From an uncultured Chlorobiota bacterium (GTDB lineage: Bacteria > Bacteroidota > Bacteroidia > Bacteroidales > JAADGE01): DNA of 5,613 bases. Shown one piece after another: positions 1 through 5,613 of the stretch (its first letter is position 1; every line of letters starts with the position of its first letter). The notes beneath the pieces were generated by a model. That model had not been told where the DNA came from and did no database searches. It was given only the letters and a program-made list of their open reading frames with translations. Location: assembly GCA_947311125.1 (NCBI GenBank), contig CAMZKI010000049.1, positions 1 to 5,613 of the forward strand. The letters run 5' to 3'. Made by a program: the position numbers and the translations under genes.

Positions 1-211
1 CTTGAGATTACTAATGAGCCGAGTCTCAGGGTTGCAAGCATGCTAATTTAGCCCTACCTGAGCCACGTCTTAAATTCCAAAATACCTGTTTTTGTATGAT
101 AATGCGTAGCGTGTTGTGTTACGAATTTAGAGTATAAAAGCTAATGAGTCCTCTCCCAGAGTCAAATTTTTGAGGGTCCGGTCGAATTGTTTAGAGCGCT
201 GAATGAAGACC
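1..211. other. Unassigned noncoding block, possible extragenic repeat or element remnant at the contig edge
   Basis: I recognise no gene, tRNA, rRNA or standard ncRNA here. By hand count about 41% of bases are G or C, clearly above the neighbouring genes. No frame stays open convincingly; the longest minus-strand stretch (about 249 to 130) has no ATG and half of it is the A-rich tract. Small structures are visible: the palindrome AGCATGCT at 37-44, a 6-bp stem CTCAGG/CCTGAG (25-30 with 57-62), and the octamer CTAATGAG at both 11-18 and 131-138. In many Bacteroidota I would expect the RNA polymerase omega gene and coaBC after bamD, and neither is visible. The block sits at the contig start, where assemblies often break in repeats, so a dispersed repeat, insertion-sequence remnant or structured RNA is possible. 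None of these is shown by the sequence alone. Confidence 0.4.
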
Positions 212-251
212 TTTCTTTTGTTTTTTTGTTTTTTTTGTTTTTGTTTTTTTT
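212..251. repeat. T-rich low-complexity tract (A-rich on the bamD strand)
   Basis: Nearly pure T on the plus strand, interrupted by single G residues at 220, 228, 237 and 243. It starts about a dozen bases after the bamD stop codon. On the bamD transcript it would be poly-A with scattered C, so it is not a U-run terminator in that direction. Such tracts are prone to polymerase slippage and sequencing length errors, so its exact length is uncertain. Confidence 0.75.
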
Positions 252-263
252 ATTGAAATTAAT

Positions 264-1088
264 TTAGTTTATACTTGCTGTTTTATTATCAGTTAATTTT
301 AATATTTGTTTTTCAGAATCTTCTTTAATTGTTTTAAGTTCTTTTATATAACTGCTTTCAGGATATTTTTCCGTAAATTTTTCAAAAGCCTTGACAGTGT
401 CTTCATAACGTTCTTTTTGTTTGGTTATGATACTGTTTTCGGCATATTTATATTTAGACTTTACAATGAGATACATAATTTCTTCTTTGTATTTTGTATC
501 GGGAAAGTCTTTAGTGCTGTTATTTAAGGCAATAGTTGCAGCGTTATAATATCCTATATCGTAATACAATTTAGCATTTAAAAATGATTTTGTTTCTAAT
601 TTTGCTCTTAGCTCGTCAACTAACTTGTTGCATTCGTCAATTTTATTGCTTTCAGGGTATTTTGTAATGAAAAGTTCAAATTCTTTAAGTGCGGTATAAG
701 TAGCTTGTTGGTCGAGTTTAGGTTTCGGGGCATCAAGATAATAACATTTTGCACTCATAAATTGTGCTTCTTCGGCGTGTTTTCCTTTCGGATAATCTGA
801 AACATATTTTCTGAAATAATATCCGGCAAGAATATAGTCTTTAAGGTGGTAATATGAGTCGGCAAATTTGTATAAAGCGTCTTCTCCGTTTTTTGTCATT
901 CTTAAAGAAAGAATAATGTCATCAAGTAAAATTTGTGCTTTGGCATATTTTCCGGTTTCGTAATATTCAAGAGCTTTTTCGTATTTTTTTTCCGGATCTT
1001 GGATTTTTTTTGCTGTATTGAATTCGCAAGATTGGAGAAAAGCAAGTGATAATGAGACTAATATGATAAAACTTATTTTTTTTAGCAT
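264..1088 (-). CDS. bamD: Outer membrane protein assembly factor BamD (TPR lipoprotein)
   Basis: A 274-residue lipoprotein of the BamD/YfiO family. BamD sits on the inner face of the outer membrane, works with BamA, and helps insert beta-barrel proteins. The N-terminus has two lysines, a hydrophobic stretch (residues 5-18) and a lipobox LQSC with the acylated cysteine at 21. From about residue 32 the protein is built of TPR-like helix pairs: the repeat around 32-58 (EKALEYYETGKYAKA), then about 70-100 ending in YFRKYVSDYP, then further units with the recurring FxxFxxKYPES pattern near residues 140 and 240. That pattern is typical of BamD, and the length is slightly above the roughly 245 residues of E. 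coli BamD. The ATG at 1088 is chosen because the signal peptide begins there. It lies 133 bp downstream of the PorV-like gene on the same strand, so cotranscription is possible. The lysine-rich C-terminal tail (after about 255) looks disordered. Confidence 0.88.
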   Translation of the reverse strand: MLKKISFIILVSLSLAFLQSCEFNTAKKIQDPEKKYEKALEYYETGKYAKAQILLDDIILSLRMTKNGEDALYKFADSYYHLKDYILAGYYFRKYVSDYPKGKHAEEAQFMSAKCYYLDAPKPKLDQQATYTALKEFELFITKYPESNKIDECNKLVDELRAKLETKSFLNAKLYYDIGYYNAATIALNNSTKDFPDTKYKEEIMYLIVKSKYKYAENSIITKQKERYEDTVKAFEKFTEKYPESSYIKELKTIKEDSEKQILKLTDNKTASIN

Positions 1089-1093
1089 AGCTG

Positions 1094-1101
1094 CAAAATT
1101 A
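1094..1101 (-). promoter_or_regulatory. Candidate Bacteroidota -7 box for bamD
   Basis: On the minus strand this reads TAATTTTG, an exact match to the Bacteroidota -7 consensus TAnnTTTG. It lies only 5 bp upstream of the bamD ATG, so transcription would begin at or next to the start codon and give a leaderless mRNA. No clear TTG element is visible at the expected -33 spacing, and such a match is easy to find by chance in AT-rich DNA. Confidence 0.25.
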
Positions 1102-1179
1102 ATAATATTATTCTGAATATGTAAATCTTTTTTTATTTATATTGTATGTGTTCATTCAAACGGTATATACAAAGAAAAG

Positions 1180-1198
1180 TTACATCATAATTATGTAA
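1180..1198 (-). terminator. Weak hairpin after the PorV-like gene, possible terminator
   Basis: A perfect 6-bp inverted repeat TTACAT/ATGTAA with a 7-nt loop, starting 23 bases after the stop codon of the PorV-like gene. On the transcribed minus strand it is followed by CTTTTCTTTG, a broken U-run. The stem is AT-rich and weak, so it may end transcription only partly or not at all; it may also be chance. Confidence 0.25.
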
Positions 1199-1221
1199 AG
1201 ATTGCGCATCTTAAGAACATA

Positions 1222-2289
1222 TTATTTTTTTAATTGATTAAAACCGTAGCTTAAAGAAAAAACGTTTGAGTATAATGCAATTGACCGGTCTCCTATGTCT
1301 GTAAGAGCGTAGTCTAATTTAAAATTAAAAAAACTTAGTCCGAGCCCTATACTCGGCTGGAAATTTAATGTTTTTTTATCAAAATCCGGGATTTTAGCAA
1401 AATTGCCGACACCTGTTCTGAAAAAAATGATATTTTTAAAGTTCAGTTCTGCTCCGAAATAAGGGTCAATACTTACGGCTTTAGAGCTGAGCAGAACGTA
1501 TTTTTTTCCGTCAAAACTTATGTCGATATTGAGTTCAGGTTTTAAACTGAATTTTTCGGATATTTTAAAATCTCGTGCCGTTCCGAGATAAAGTTCAGGC
1601 ATTGTTATTTCTAAACTGTTTTCCGGGATTTCGTTACCTGTTCTTATGAAAATGTCTTCCAAGTTTTCCGTATTATAAAACCATGCGTTGAAAGTTGAGC
1701 TTGCATCTTTTAAGGTTGCTCCGAAAAGCCACTTATTTTTGATGTATTTTACGCCTATGTCAAAACCGAAACCTAATGCTTTTGCAAATTCACCCTGATT
1801 TCTGAAAATAATTTTAGTATTTATGCCGTAAGATAATCCGGTAACAGAACTTTTTTTTGCATAGGAAATTAAAAATGCCCAGTCTGCAACCGAAAAATAA
1901 GAAATTCTGCTGTAATCAATATTTCCGTTTTCATCAATAAGTTCAAGAGTATTCGGGATGTTATCAATCCCGAAGCGTATCAAATTTGCAGCAAAGGCTG
2001 AAGAGTCGTTGATTTTATATGCAACGCCGATATAGTCGAATTTTGCAATACCGGCAAAGTATTCGGAATGCATAACGGCAACTTCGTATTTGTTATTCAG
2101 ATAAACCAGCCCGGCAGGATTGTAATATGCAGAGTATGTATCATCAGTTGAAGCTGTTACGGCTCCCGATAAAGCCTGAGCTTTTGCTCCTGCACCGGCA
2201 GATAAAAATTCGTTACTGTAAATTCTTATTTGTGAATATGATATTTGATATAAGGAAAAAAATAAAAACAGAGTTATTATTTTTGGCAT
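1222..2289 (-). CDS. PorV/PorQ-family outer-membrane beta-barrel protein
   Basis: A 355-residue secreted protein. Residues 1-19 are a signal peptide (PKIITLFLFF core, likely cut near SYS-Q). The mature N-terminus carries the family hallmark: SAGAGAKAQALSGA at 30-43, followed by TDDTYSAYYNPAGL at 48-61. This Gly/Ala-rich start with the NPAG motif is shared by PorV/PorQ-family proteins, which are FadL-like barrels. The rest is rich in alternating hydrophobic/aromatic strands expected of an outer-membrane barrel, ending SLSYGFNQLKK. In known systems PorV is a shuttle in type IX secretion that brings cargo to the sortase PorU, and PorQ has a related role. I cannot tell whether this protein is PorV, PorQ or one of the many family paralogues of unknown role, so I give no symbol. 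It lies upstream of bamD on the same strand and diverges from pssA. Confidence 0.78.
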   Translation of the reverse strand: MPKIITLFLFFSLYQISYSQIRIYSNEFLSAGAGAKAQALSGAVTASTDDTYSAYYNPAGLVYLNNKYEVAVMHSEYFAGIAKFDYIGVAYKINDSSAFAANLIRFGIDNIPNTLELIDENGNIDYSRISYFSVADWAFLISYAKKSSVTGLSYGINTKIIFRNQGEFAKALGFGFDIGVKYIKNKWLFGATLKDASSTFNAWFYNTENLEDIFIRTGNEIPENSLEITMPELYLGTARDFKISEKFSLKPELNIDISFDGKKYVLLSSKAVSIDPYFGAELNFKNIIFFRTGVGNFAKIPDFDKKTLNFQPSIGLGLSFFNFKLDYALTDIGDRSIALYSNVFSLSYGFNQLKK

Positions 2290-2314
2290 TTCATAAAATT
2301 TAGAATATTTTTAC

Positions 2315-2343
2315 CAAAGATTAATTTTATTTTAAACTGCAAA
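2315..2343 (-). promoter_or_regulatory. Candidate promoter for the PorV-like gene
   Basis: On the minus strand, TTTG at 2343-2340 is followed after 16 bp by TAATCTTTG at 2323-2315. This resembles the Bacteroidota -33 TTG / -7 TAnnTTTG arrangement with one extra base inside the -7 box. Transcription would start roughly 20 bp upstream of the ATG at 2289. The site lies in the 87-bp divergent space shared with pssA. I found no equally good match for pssA on the plus strand. Confidence 0.35.
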
Positions 2344-2376
2344 AGTGAATACTTATTGTGTTATATAAAAATTATT

Positions 2377-3204
2377 ATGAAGAAAGAATTAAGATATTTT
2401 ACCATTCCTAATGTTTTGACATTATTAAACTTAACGGCAGGAAGTTTGGCTGTACTTTATGCTTTTGAAACTCCCGGCAGGTTGAGTTATGCCGCAATGT
2501 TTGTTTTTGCTGCTGCTTTTTTTGATTTTATTGACGGTTTCGTTGCTCGTCTGACTAATTCGGTTTCGAAACTCGGAAAATATCTTGACTCTCTGTCGGA
2601 TATCGTAAGTTTCGGAATTGCTCCTGCGGTTATAGTTTATCAGATGTTGAAGGCAGCACTTGAGCTTAAAGAATTTACGACAGATTTGCCGTATAATCAA
2701 GTGCTTGTTTTATTATCTCCTTTAGTTCTTATTATTGCCGCCGCATTACGTCTTGCAAAGTTTGATGCAGACAGAAGGCAAAGTGATAATTTTATGGGAA
2801 TGCCTGTTCCGGTTTCTGCAGTATTTTTTGCTTCATTGCCTTTGGTAAATAATTTTGACCCTGATAACCTTATAATTCTCAAATCTTGGCTGGATATAAA
2901 TATGCCTTTTGAGTTTATTTTGGGTATTATCGGGTTGCAGGTGTATGTTTTAACGAATATATGGTTTTATATTATTTCAATATTTGTTTTTGCTTTTTTG
3001 CAATTGATTGAAATTCCTATGTTTTCATTTAAAACAGATAATTATTCTTTCAGAGAGAATACGGCAAAATATATTTTTCTGATAACAGCTGTTTTAATGT
3101 TCACTTTTTTTCAAAGTTTGGCAATACCTCTTATTATATTATTATATATCTTATTTTCAGCAGGTATTGATACAGGAAAACTTTTCTCAAGAAAACAGGG
3201 CTGA
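2377..3204 (+). CDS. pssA: CDP-diacylglycerol--serine O-phosphatidyltransferase
   Basis: A 275-residue integral membrane enzyme that joins CDP-diacylglycerol and L-serine to form phosphatidylserine and CMP, the first committed step to phosphatidylethanolamine. The CDP-alcohol phosphatidyltransferase signature D-x2-DG-x2-AR-x8-G-x3-D-x3-D is complete: D50, D53, G54, A57, R58, G67, D71 and D75. The metal-binding and catalytic aspartates are therefore present. The SDIVSFG sequence after the motif and the N-terminal IPNVLTLLNLTAG (10-22) point to PssA rather than PgsA. Several hydrophobic helices follow, including strong ones near residues 37-49 and in the last 50 residues. I choose the ATG at 2377 because MKKELRYF leads straight into the conserved helix; an in-frame TTG at 2356 would add seven residues without support. 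The gene ends 5 bp before the convergent dehydrogenase gene. Confidence 0.92.
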   Translation: MKKELRYFTIPNVLTLLNLTAGSLAVLYAFETPGRLSYAAMFVFAAAFFDFIDGFVARLTNSVSKLGKYLDSLSDIVSFGIAPAVIVYQMLKAALELKEFTTDLPYNQVLVLLSPLVLIIAAALRLAKFDADRRQSDNFMGMPVPVSAVFFASLPLVNNFDPDNLIILKSWLDINMPFEFILGIIGLQVYVLTNIWFYIISIFVFAFLQLIEIPMFSFKTDNYSFRENTAKYIFLITAVLMFTFFQSLAIPLIILLYILFSAGIDTGKLFSRKQG

Positions 3205-3209
3205 AAGAC

Positions 3210-4151
3210 TTAGTGTGTAAACTCATTAATAATCTTATCTGCCAAGACATCTGCAATTTTTTTGTAAGAAGCATTGGAACTTCCGGCTATATGCGGTGTC
3301 AGAATAACTTTGTCGGAATTTACAAGATAGTTAAGAGATGAGGAGTTTTTTCCGGCAAAAATATCCGTGAACGATGCTTTTTCATATTCCAAGACATCTA
3401 AACAGGCACCGAGAATTTTACCTTTTTTTATATTTTTCACCAAATCATCGGTTTTTAGGATTTTTCCTCTTGACGTATTGATAATGTAAAAAGGTTTGGA
3501 AAACCTCTCTGTAAAATTATTGTTAACCATAAAAGCTGTCTCTTCAGTAAGAGGAACGTGCAAGCTTAAAATATCAGTTTCGGCAAATAAAACTTTCGGT
3601 GATACTTCTTTTACAAATTCATTTGAAAAATTATGCTTATATTTATCGTATGCAATGGTTTTAACCGAAAAACCTGATAGCTTGCGGGCAAATGCACTTC
3701 CTGTATTTCCGTATCCGATTATGCCTACGGTTTTGCCTTGTAACTCAATTCCCGTATTTTTTCTGTTCCAAATGCCGTTCCTTATTTCTGTATCTGCAAT
3801 TTTTATTTTATGGAGTAAAGTCAGAAGCATACCCAAGGCGTGTTCTGCCACAGAGTCTCTGTTTCCTTCCGGAGAATTAAAGCATTTTATACCTTTGTTT
3901 TCTGCATAAGAAACATCAATATTTTCCGTTCCGGCTCCGGCTCTTGCTATAAATTTAAGTTTAACGGCTTTGTCTGTAAATAACCGGTCAATTTTAAATT
4001 TACTTCTGATAACCAGTCCGCTATATTTATGTATTAACTTTTCAAGTTGAGAAAACGACAATTCAGGCTTATAATCGCAAACGAAACCTGCATCAGATAA
4101 TTTTTTCTGCAAAATTTCGTGAGTCGGTTCGGCTATAAGGACTTTGAACAT
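3210..4151 (-). CDS. serA: D-isomer-specific 2-hydroxyacid dehydrogenase, probable D-3-phosphoglycerate dehydrogenase
   Basis: A 313-residue NAD-dependent dehydrogenase. Residues 1-95 and the C-terminal end form the substrate domain, and about 96-285 the Rossmann domain. Visible motifs are RAGAGTENID (70-79), SVAEHALGMLL (100-110), the nucleotide loop G146-x-G148-x2-G151, and D169 at the end of the second strand, which favours NAD over NADP. The catalytic triad is complete: R228 in NTSRG, E257 in DVLEYEK and H287 in TPHIAGSS. The most likely role is oxidation of 3-phosphoglycerate to phosphohydroxypyruvate, the first step of serine synthesis. It lacks the C-terminal ACT regulatory domain of longer SerA proteins, so serine feedback through ACT is not expected. 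There is a small insertion between E257 and H287 (residues about 260-277). It could instead act on glyoxylate, hydroxypyruvate or another 2-hydroxyacid; serA is the best guess. The lipoprotein gene lies 29 bp upstream on the same strand, suggesting an operon. Confidence 0.72.
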   Translation of the reverse strand: MFKVLIAEPTHEILQKKLSDAGFVCDYKPELSFSQLEKLIHKYSGLVIRSKFKIDRLFTDKAVKLKFIARAGAGTENIDVSYAENKGIKCFNSPEGNRDSVAEHALGMLLTLLHKIKIADTEIRNGIWNRKNTGIELQGKTVGIIGYGNTGSAFARKLSGFSVKTIAYDKYKHNFSNEFVKEVSPKVLFAETDILSLHVPLTEETAFMVNNNFTERFSKPFYIINTSRGKILKTDDLVKNIKKGKILGACLDVLEYEKASFTDIFAGKNSSSLNYLVNSDKVILTPHIAGSSNASYKKIADVLADKIINEFTH

Positions 4152-4180
4152 TAAAATAAATATTAGGTATATTGTAAAAA

Positions 4181-4732
4181 CTAGTAATCTATTGCTCCTC
4201 TCATAGGTTTAGTTCCGTTAAGATATACTCTTATTCCGGCTTTATTTCCCATCAGGTTGCCCGCATCGTCATATCTGAAATATGCAAGCATTATAGAATT
4301 TACCTGTTTATACATTTTTAAGTTTTCTTCATCAAAATACCAATCTTCCGTAAATAAAATCTGTCCTATATCTTTGCGTTTAAATTCATTTTCAAGTTCT
4401 TTTACTTCTTCAATACTCATTTTATCTCCTGTAATATAATTATATGCGTTTAGCTTCTTACTGTAAACAGCTGCAAATATTTTATCTGCAAGTAGCTTTG
4501 TTTTTGCTCCTCCAAGCCATTGGTCCATATAATATGCATCTTCCGGATTAGGATTTTTTACGTTTGTGATATACATTATACTGTCTGCTACCTTTATTGC
4601 TTCAGAATTTATTTTAAAATCACTTATATTAATCGTTACTTTTTCGGGATCTTCACCTTTTGCCGGATTTTTACAGGCTGAAATATGAAGAAACAGAAGG
4701 AAACCGGCTGCTATTACATGTTTTATATTCAT
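4181..4732 (-). CDS. Putative lipoprotein, possibly distantly GldN/PorN-like
   Basis: A 183-residue predicted lipoprotein: basic start MNIKHV, hydrophobic core (6-17) and lipobox ISAC with the lipid-bearing cysteine at 20. The following KNPAKGEDPEK is a flexible linker. The mature part is mixed charged and aromatic, with WLGGAKTKLLADKIFAAVY near 73-91, an acidic/basic helix near 106-119, and EDWYFDEENLKMYKQV near 129-144. The segment from there to AGIRVYLNG reminds me of GldN/PorN, in which a KEDWFFD-like motif is followed by a strand about the protein's own chemistry and a G-rich turn. GldN/PorN forms periplasmic rings of the type IX secretion machine. This resemblance is by eye and weak, and the protein is much shorter than GldN, so function stays unknown. 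It is probably cotranscribed with the downstream dehydrogenase (29-bp gap) and is divergent from the TPR gene. Confidence 0.75.
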   Translation of the reverse strand: MNIKHVIAAGFLLFLHISACKNPAKGEDPEKVTINISDFKINSEAIKVADSIMYITNVKNPNPEDAYYMDQWLGGAKTKLLADKIFAAVYSKKLNAYNYITGDKMSIEEVKELENEFKRKDIGQILFTEDWYFDEENLKMYKQVNSIMLAYFRYDDAGNLMGNKAGIRVYLNGTKPMRGAIDY

Positions 4733-4899
4733 AGTTTTTATTTTTTAATTTTGTATGCAAAGAAACAAAAGAAAAACTGATTTTTATCTTGTTAAAGGCA
4801 TAATTTGTCAAATAAATACGGTTATTTTTTTATTTTTAGTATTTTTATCATTTCTTTTCCGTAAGAATAATAAAAGGTATCGGAAAATAACAAATTCAC

Positions 4900-4952
4900 T
4901 GCATAAAATTAGTTATTTTGCACGATTGTTGTATGAACAATGCATAAAATTA
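4900..4952 (+). promoter_or_regulatory. Direct repeats flanking a small hairpin upstream of the TPR gene
   Basis: The 12-mer TGCATAAAATTA occurs at 4900-4911 and again at 4941-4952. Between them lies a perfect 6-bp inverted repeat ATTGTT/AACAAT (4925-4930 with 4936-4941) around GTATG. TTATTTTG at 4913-4920 differs from the TAnnTTTG -7 box at one base and would start transcription about 35 bp before the ATG at 4962. The set could be a promoter with an operator, or chance in AT-rich DNA. Confidence 0.3.
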
Positions 4953-4961
4953 ACGTTTAAT

Positions 4962-5519
4962 ATGAAAAAAATATTACTTTCCGTAATTGCAACGGTATTA
5001 ATTTCGCAAACTATATTTTCTCAAAGTGCTAAAAAAGCAGAAAAATTACTTTTGACCGGAAATATTCCCGAAGCTATTAAAGCGTATGAAAAATTAGTGG
5101 AAAAAGATCCTGATAAAGGCGAGTATCATATGTACCTCGGCGAATGTTATTTAAGGACTCCGCAAATACATGGTTTAGCTATCCCGGCATTGCAAAAAGC
5201 TGTTGCTATTTTTGAAAAAAAACATAAAAATGAAGCTTTTGTTAATGCGAAATTTCTATTAGGAAAGGCTTATCATGTTAATTATTTGTTTGATGAGGCA
5301 ATACAAGTATATAACGAACTGGTTATTGACAAAGAATATAAATCTGCAGATATTCTTGAAAATGAAATAAGAGCTTGTGAGGCAGCCAAAAAAGAATTTA
5401 AAAAGAAAAAATTATTGAAAGTCGTTTCTCCGGGAGACGGAATTAATACTGAGTTAACTCAACATTCGCCGTTTTTGATTGAAGACAAAGGTATTTTTAT
5501 TTATACATCAAAAGAAAAA
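4962..5519 (+). CDS. TPR/PD40-type envelope protein, N-terminal part only (PorE-like)
   Basis: The start of a secreted protein; about 186 residues are trustworthy. The ATG at 4962 is chosen because it begins a clear signal peptide (MKKILLSVIATVLISQ, cut near FSQ at 19-21). The frame is open further upstream to an ATG at 4755, which would bury this signal peptide inside the protein. Residues 22-50 form a TPR (KAEKLLLTGNIPEAIKAYEK), with further units near 53-85 and 95-122 (LLGKAYHVNYLFDEAIQVY). A basic linker (143-153) leads to SPFLIEDKGIFIYTSKEK (169-186), typical of the first strands of a PD40/WD40-like propeller. TPR plus PD40 plus OmpA is the layout of PorE and related type IX secretion proteins, but no OmpA part is visible. 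The reading continues to a stop at 5547-5549, yet residues 187-195 and the stop come from the fold-back, so the true gene must run past this window. Confidence 0.7.
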
Positions 5520-5613
5520 ACGGCGAATGTTGAGTTAACTCAGTATTAATTCCGTCTCCCGGAGAAACGACTTTCAATAATTTTTTCTTTTTAAATTCTT
5601 TTTTGGCTGCCTC
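5379..5613. repeat. Perfect 98-bp inverted repeat at the contig end, probable fold-back chimera
   Basis: Positions 5379-5476 and 5516-5613 are exact reverse complements over 98 bp, including the homopolymer lengths, separated by 39 nt (5477-5515). The left arm is in-frame coding sequence of the TPR/PD40 gene (from about residue 140 to the start of the propeller). The right arm is the same DNA read backward and stops exactly at the last base of the window. At the inner junction the arms meet at a short T5/A5 match, the kind of microhomology at which template switching occurs. No feature of a natural terminator, transposon end or invertible element is visible. I read it as an amplification or assembly artefact; a real palindrome cannot be excluded from sequence alone. 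Confidence 0.93.

Noticed and set aside
1..211. tRNA, tmRNA, RNase P RNA or SRP RNA
   Set aside because: I looked on both strands for a T-loop GTTCRA with acceptor pairing, a tag-peptide frame, and the RNase P and SRP core sequences, and found none.
130..249. Minus-strand stretch of 40 codons open without a stop
   Set aside because: It has no ATG, starts in the A-rich low-complexity tract, and matches nothing I recognise.
306..527. Plus-strand open frame of 73 codons, Phe-rich
   Set aside because: It lies wholly antisense to bamD, and its Phe/Ile-rich translation is what the complement of Lys/Glu-rich codons gives.
2431..2882. Two minus-strand open frames of 89 and 61 codons
   Set aside because: Both are antisense to pssA, whose catalytic motif is complete; neither has a signal peptide or recognisable domain.
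3496..3909. Plus-strand open frames of 137 and 62 codons
   Set aside because: Both are antisense to the dehydrogenase gene, which has all expected motifs; the translations look random and overlap each other in different frames.
4257..4439. Plus-strand open frame of 60 codons rich in Ser
   Set aside because: It is antisense to the lipoprotein gene and has no start context or domain of its own.
5379..5613. Reading the inverted repeat as transposon ends, an att site or a rho-independent terminator
   Set aside because: The arms are coding sequence of one gene, far too long and perfect for a terminator, with no transposase or recombinase nearby and no target duplication visible.
1..5613. CRISPR array or defence system
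   Set aside because: No regularly spaced repeats and no genes of known defence families are present; the genes are housekeeping and envelope functions.

Overview
The window is AT-rich (roughly one third G+C in the genes) and looks like a short contig from a member of the Bacteroidota. The evidence is the gene content: a PorV/PorQ-family outer-membrane barrel, a Bacteroidota-style BamD lipoprotein, and the start of a TPR plus beta-propeller protein of the PorE kind. Candidate promoters resemble the Bacteroidota TAnnTTTG -7 box, and no strong Shine-Dalgarno motifs stand out before the starts. I cannot place it more finely than phylum or class.

Layout. Positions 1-211 carry no recognisable gene and have a higher G+C content (about 41%), so they are probably a repeat or other extragenic element at the contig edge. 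A T-rich low-complexity tract follows (212-251). Two minus-strand genes come next, bamD (1088-264) and a PorV/PorQ-family protein (2289-1222). pssA (2377-3204, plus) is divergent from the PorV-like gene. It converges, with only 5 bp between stop codons, on a D-2-hydroxyacid dehydrogenase resembling SerA (4151-3210, minus). Upstream of that gene and probably in the same operon is a lipoprotein (4732-4181, minus) with a faint GldN/PorN-like look. Divergent from it is the first part of a TPR/PD40 protein (from 4962, plus).

Biology. Most products belong to envelope building. BamD helps insert outer-membrane proteins, and the PorV-like barrel is a typical client of that machinery. PssA makes phosphatidylserine, the precursor of phosphatidylethanolamine. 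The dehydrogenase may supply the L-serine that PssA uses. The TPR/PD40 protein and the lipoprotein may belong to the type IX secretion/gliding envelope machinery, but that is only suggested.

Main caution. The last 137 bases are a fold-back: 5379-5476 is repeated perfectly in reverse complement at 5516-5613 around a 39-nt spacer, ending exactly at the window edge. This is most simply an amplification or assembly chimera. It gives the last gene a false stop and a false nine-residue tail. I found no convincing new biological system here. The fold-back and the unexplained left end deserve checking first.
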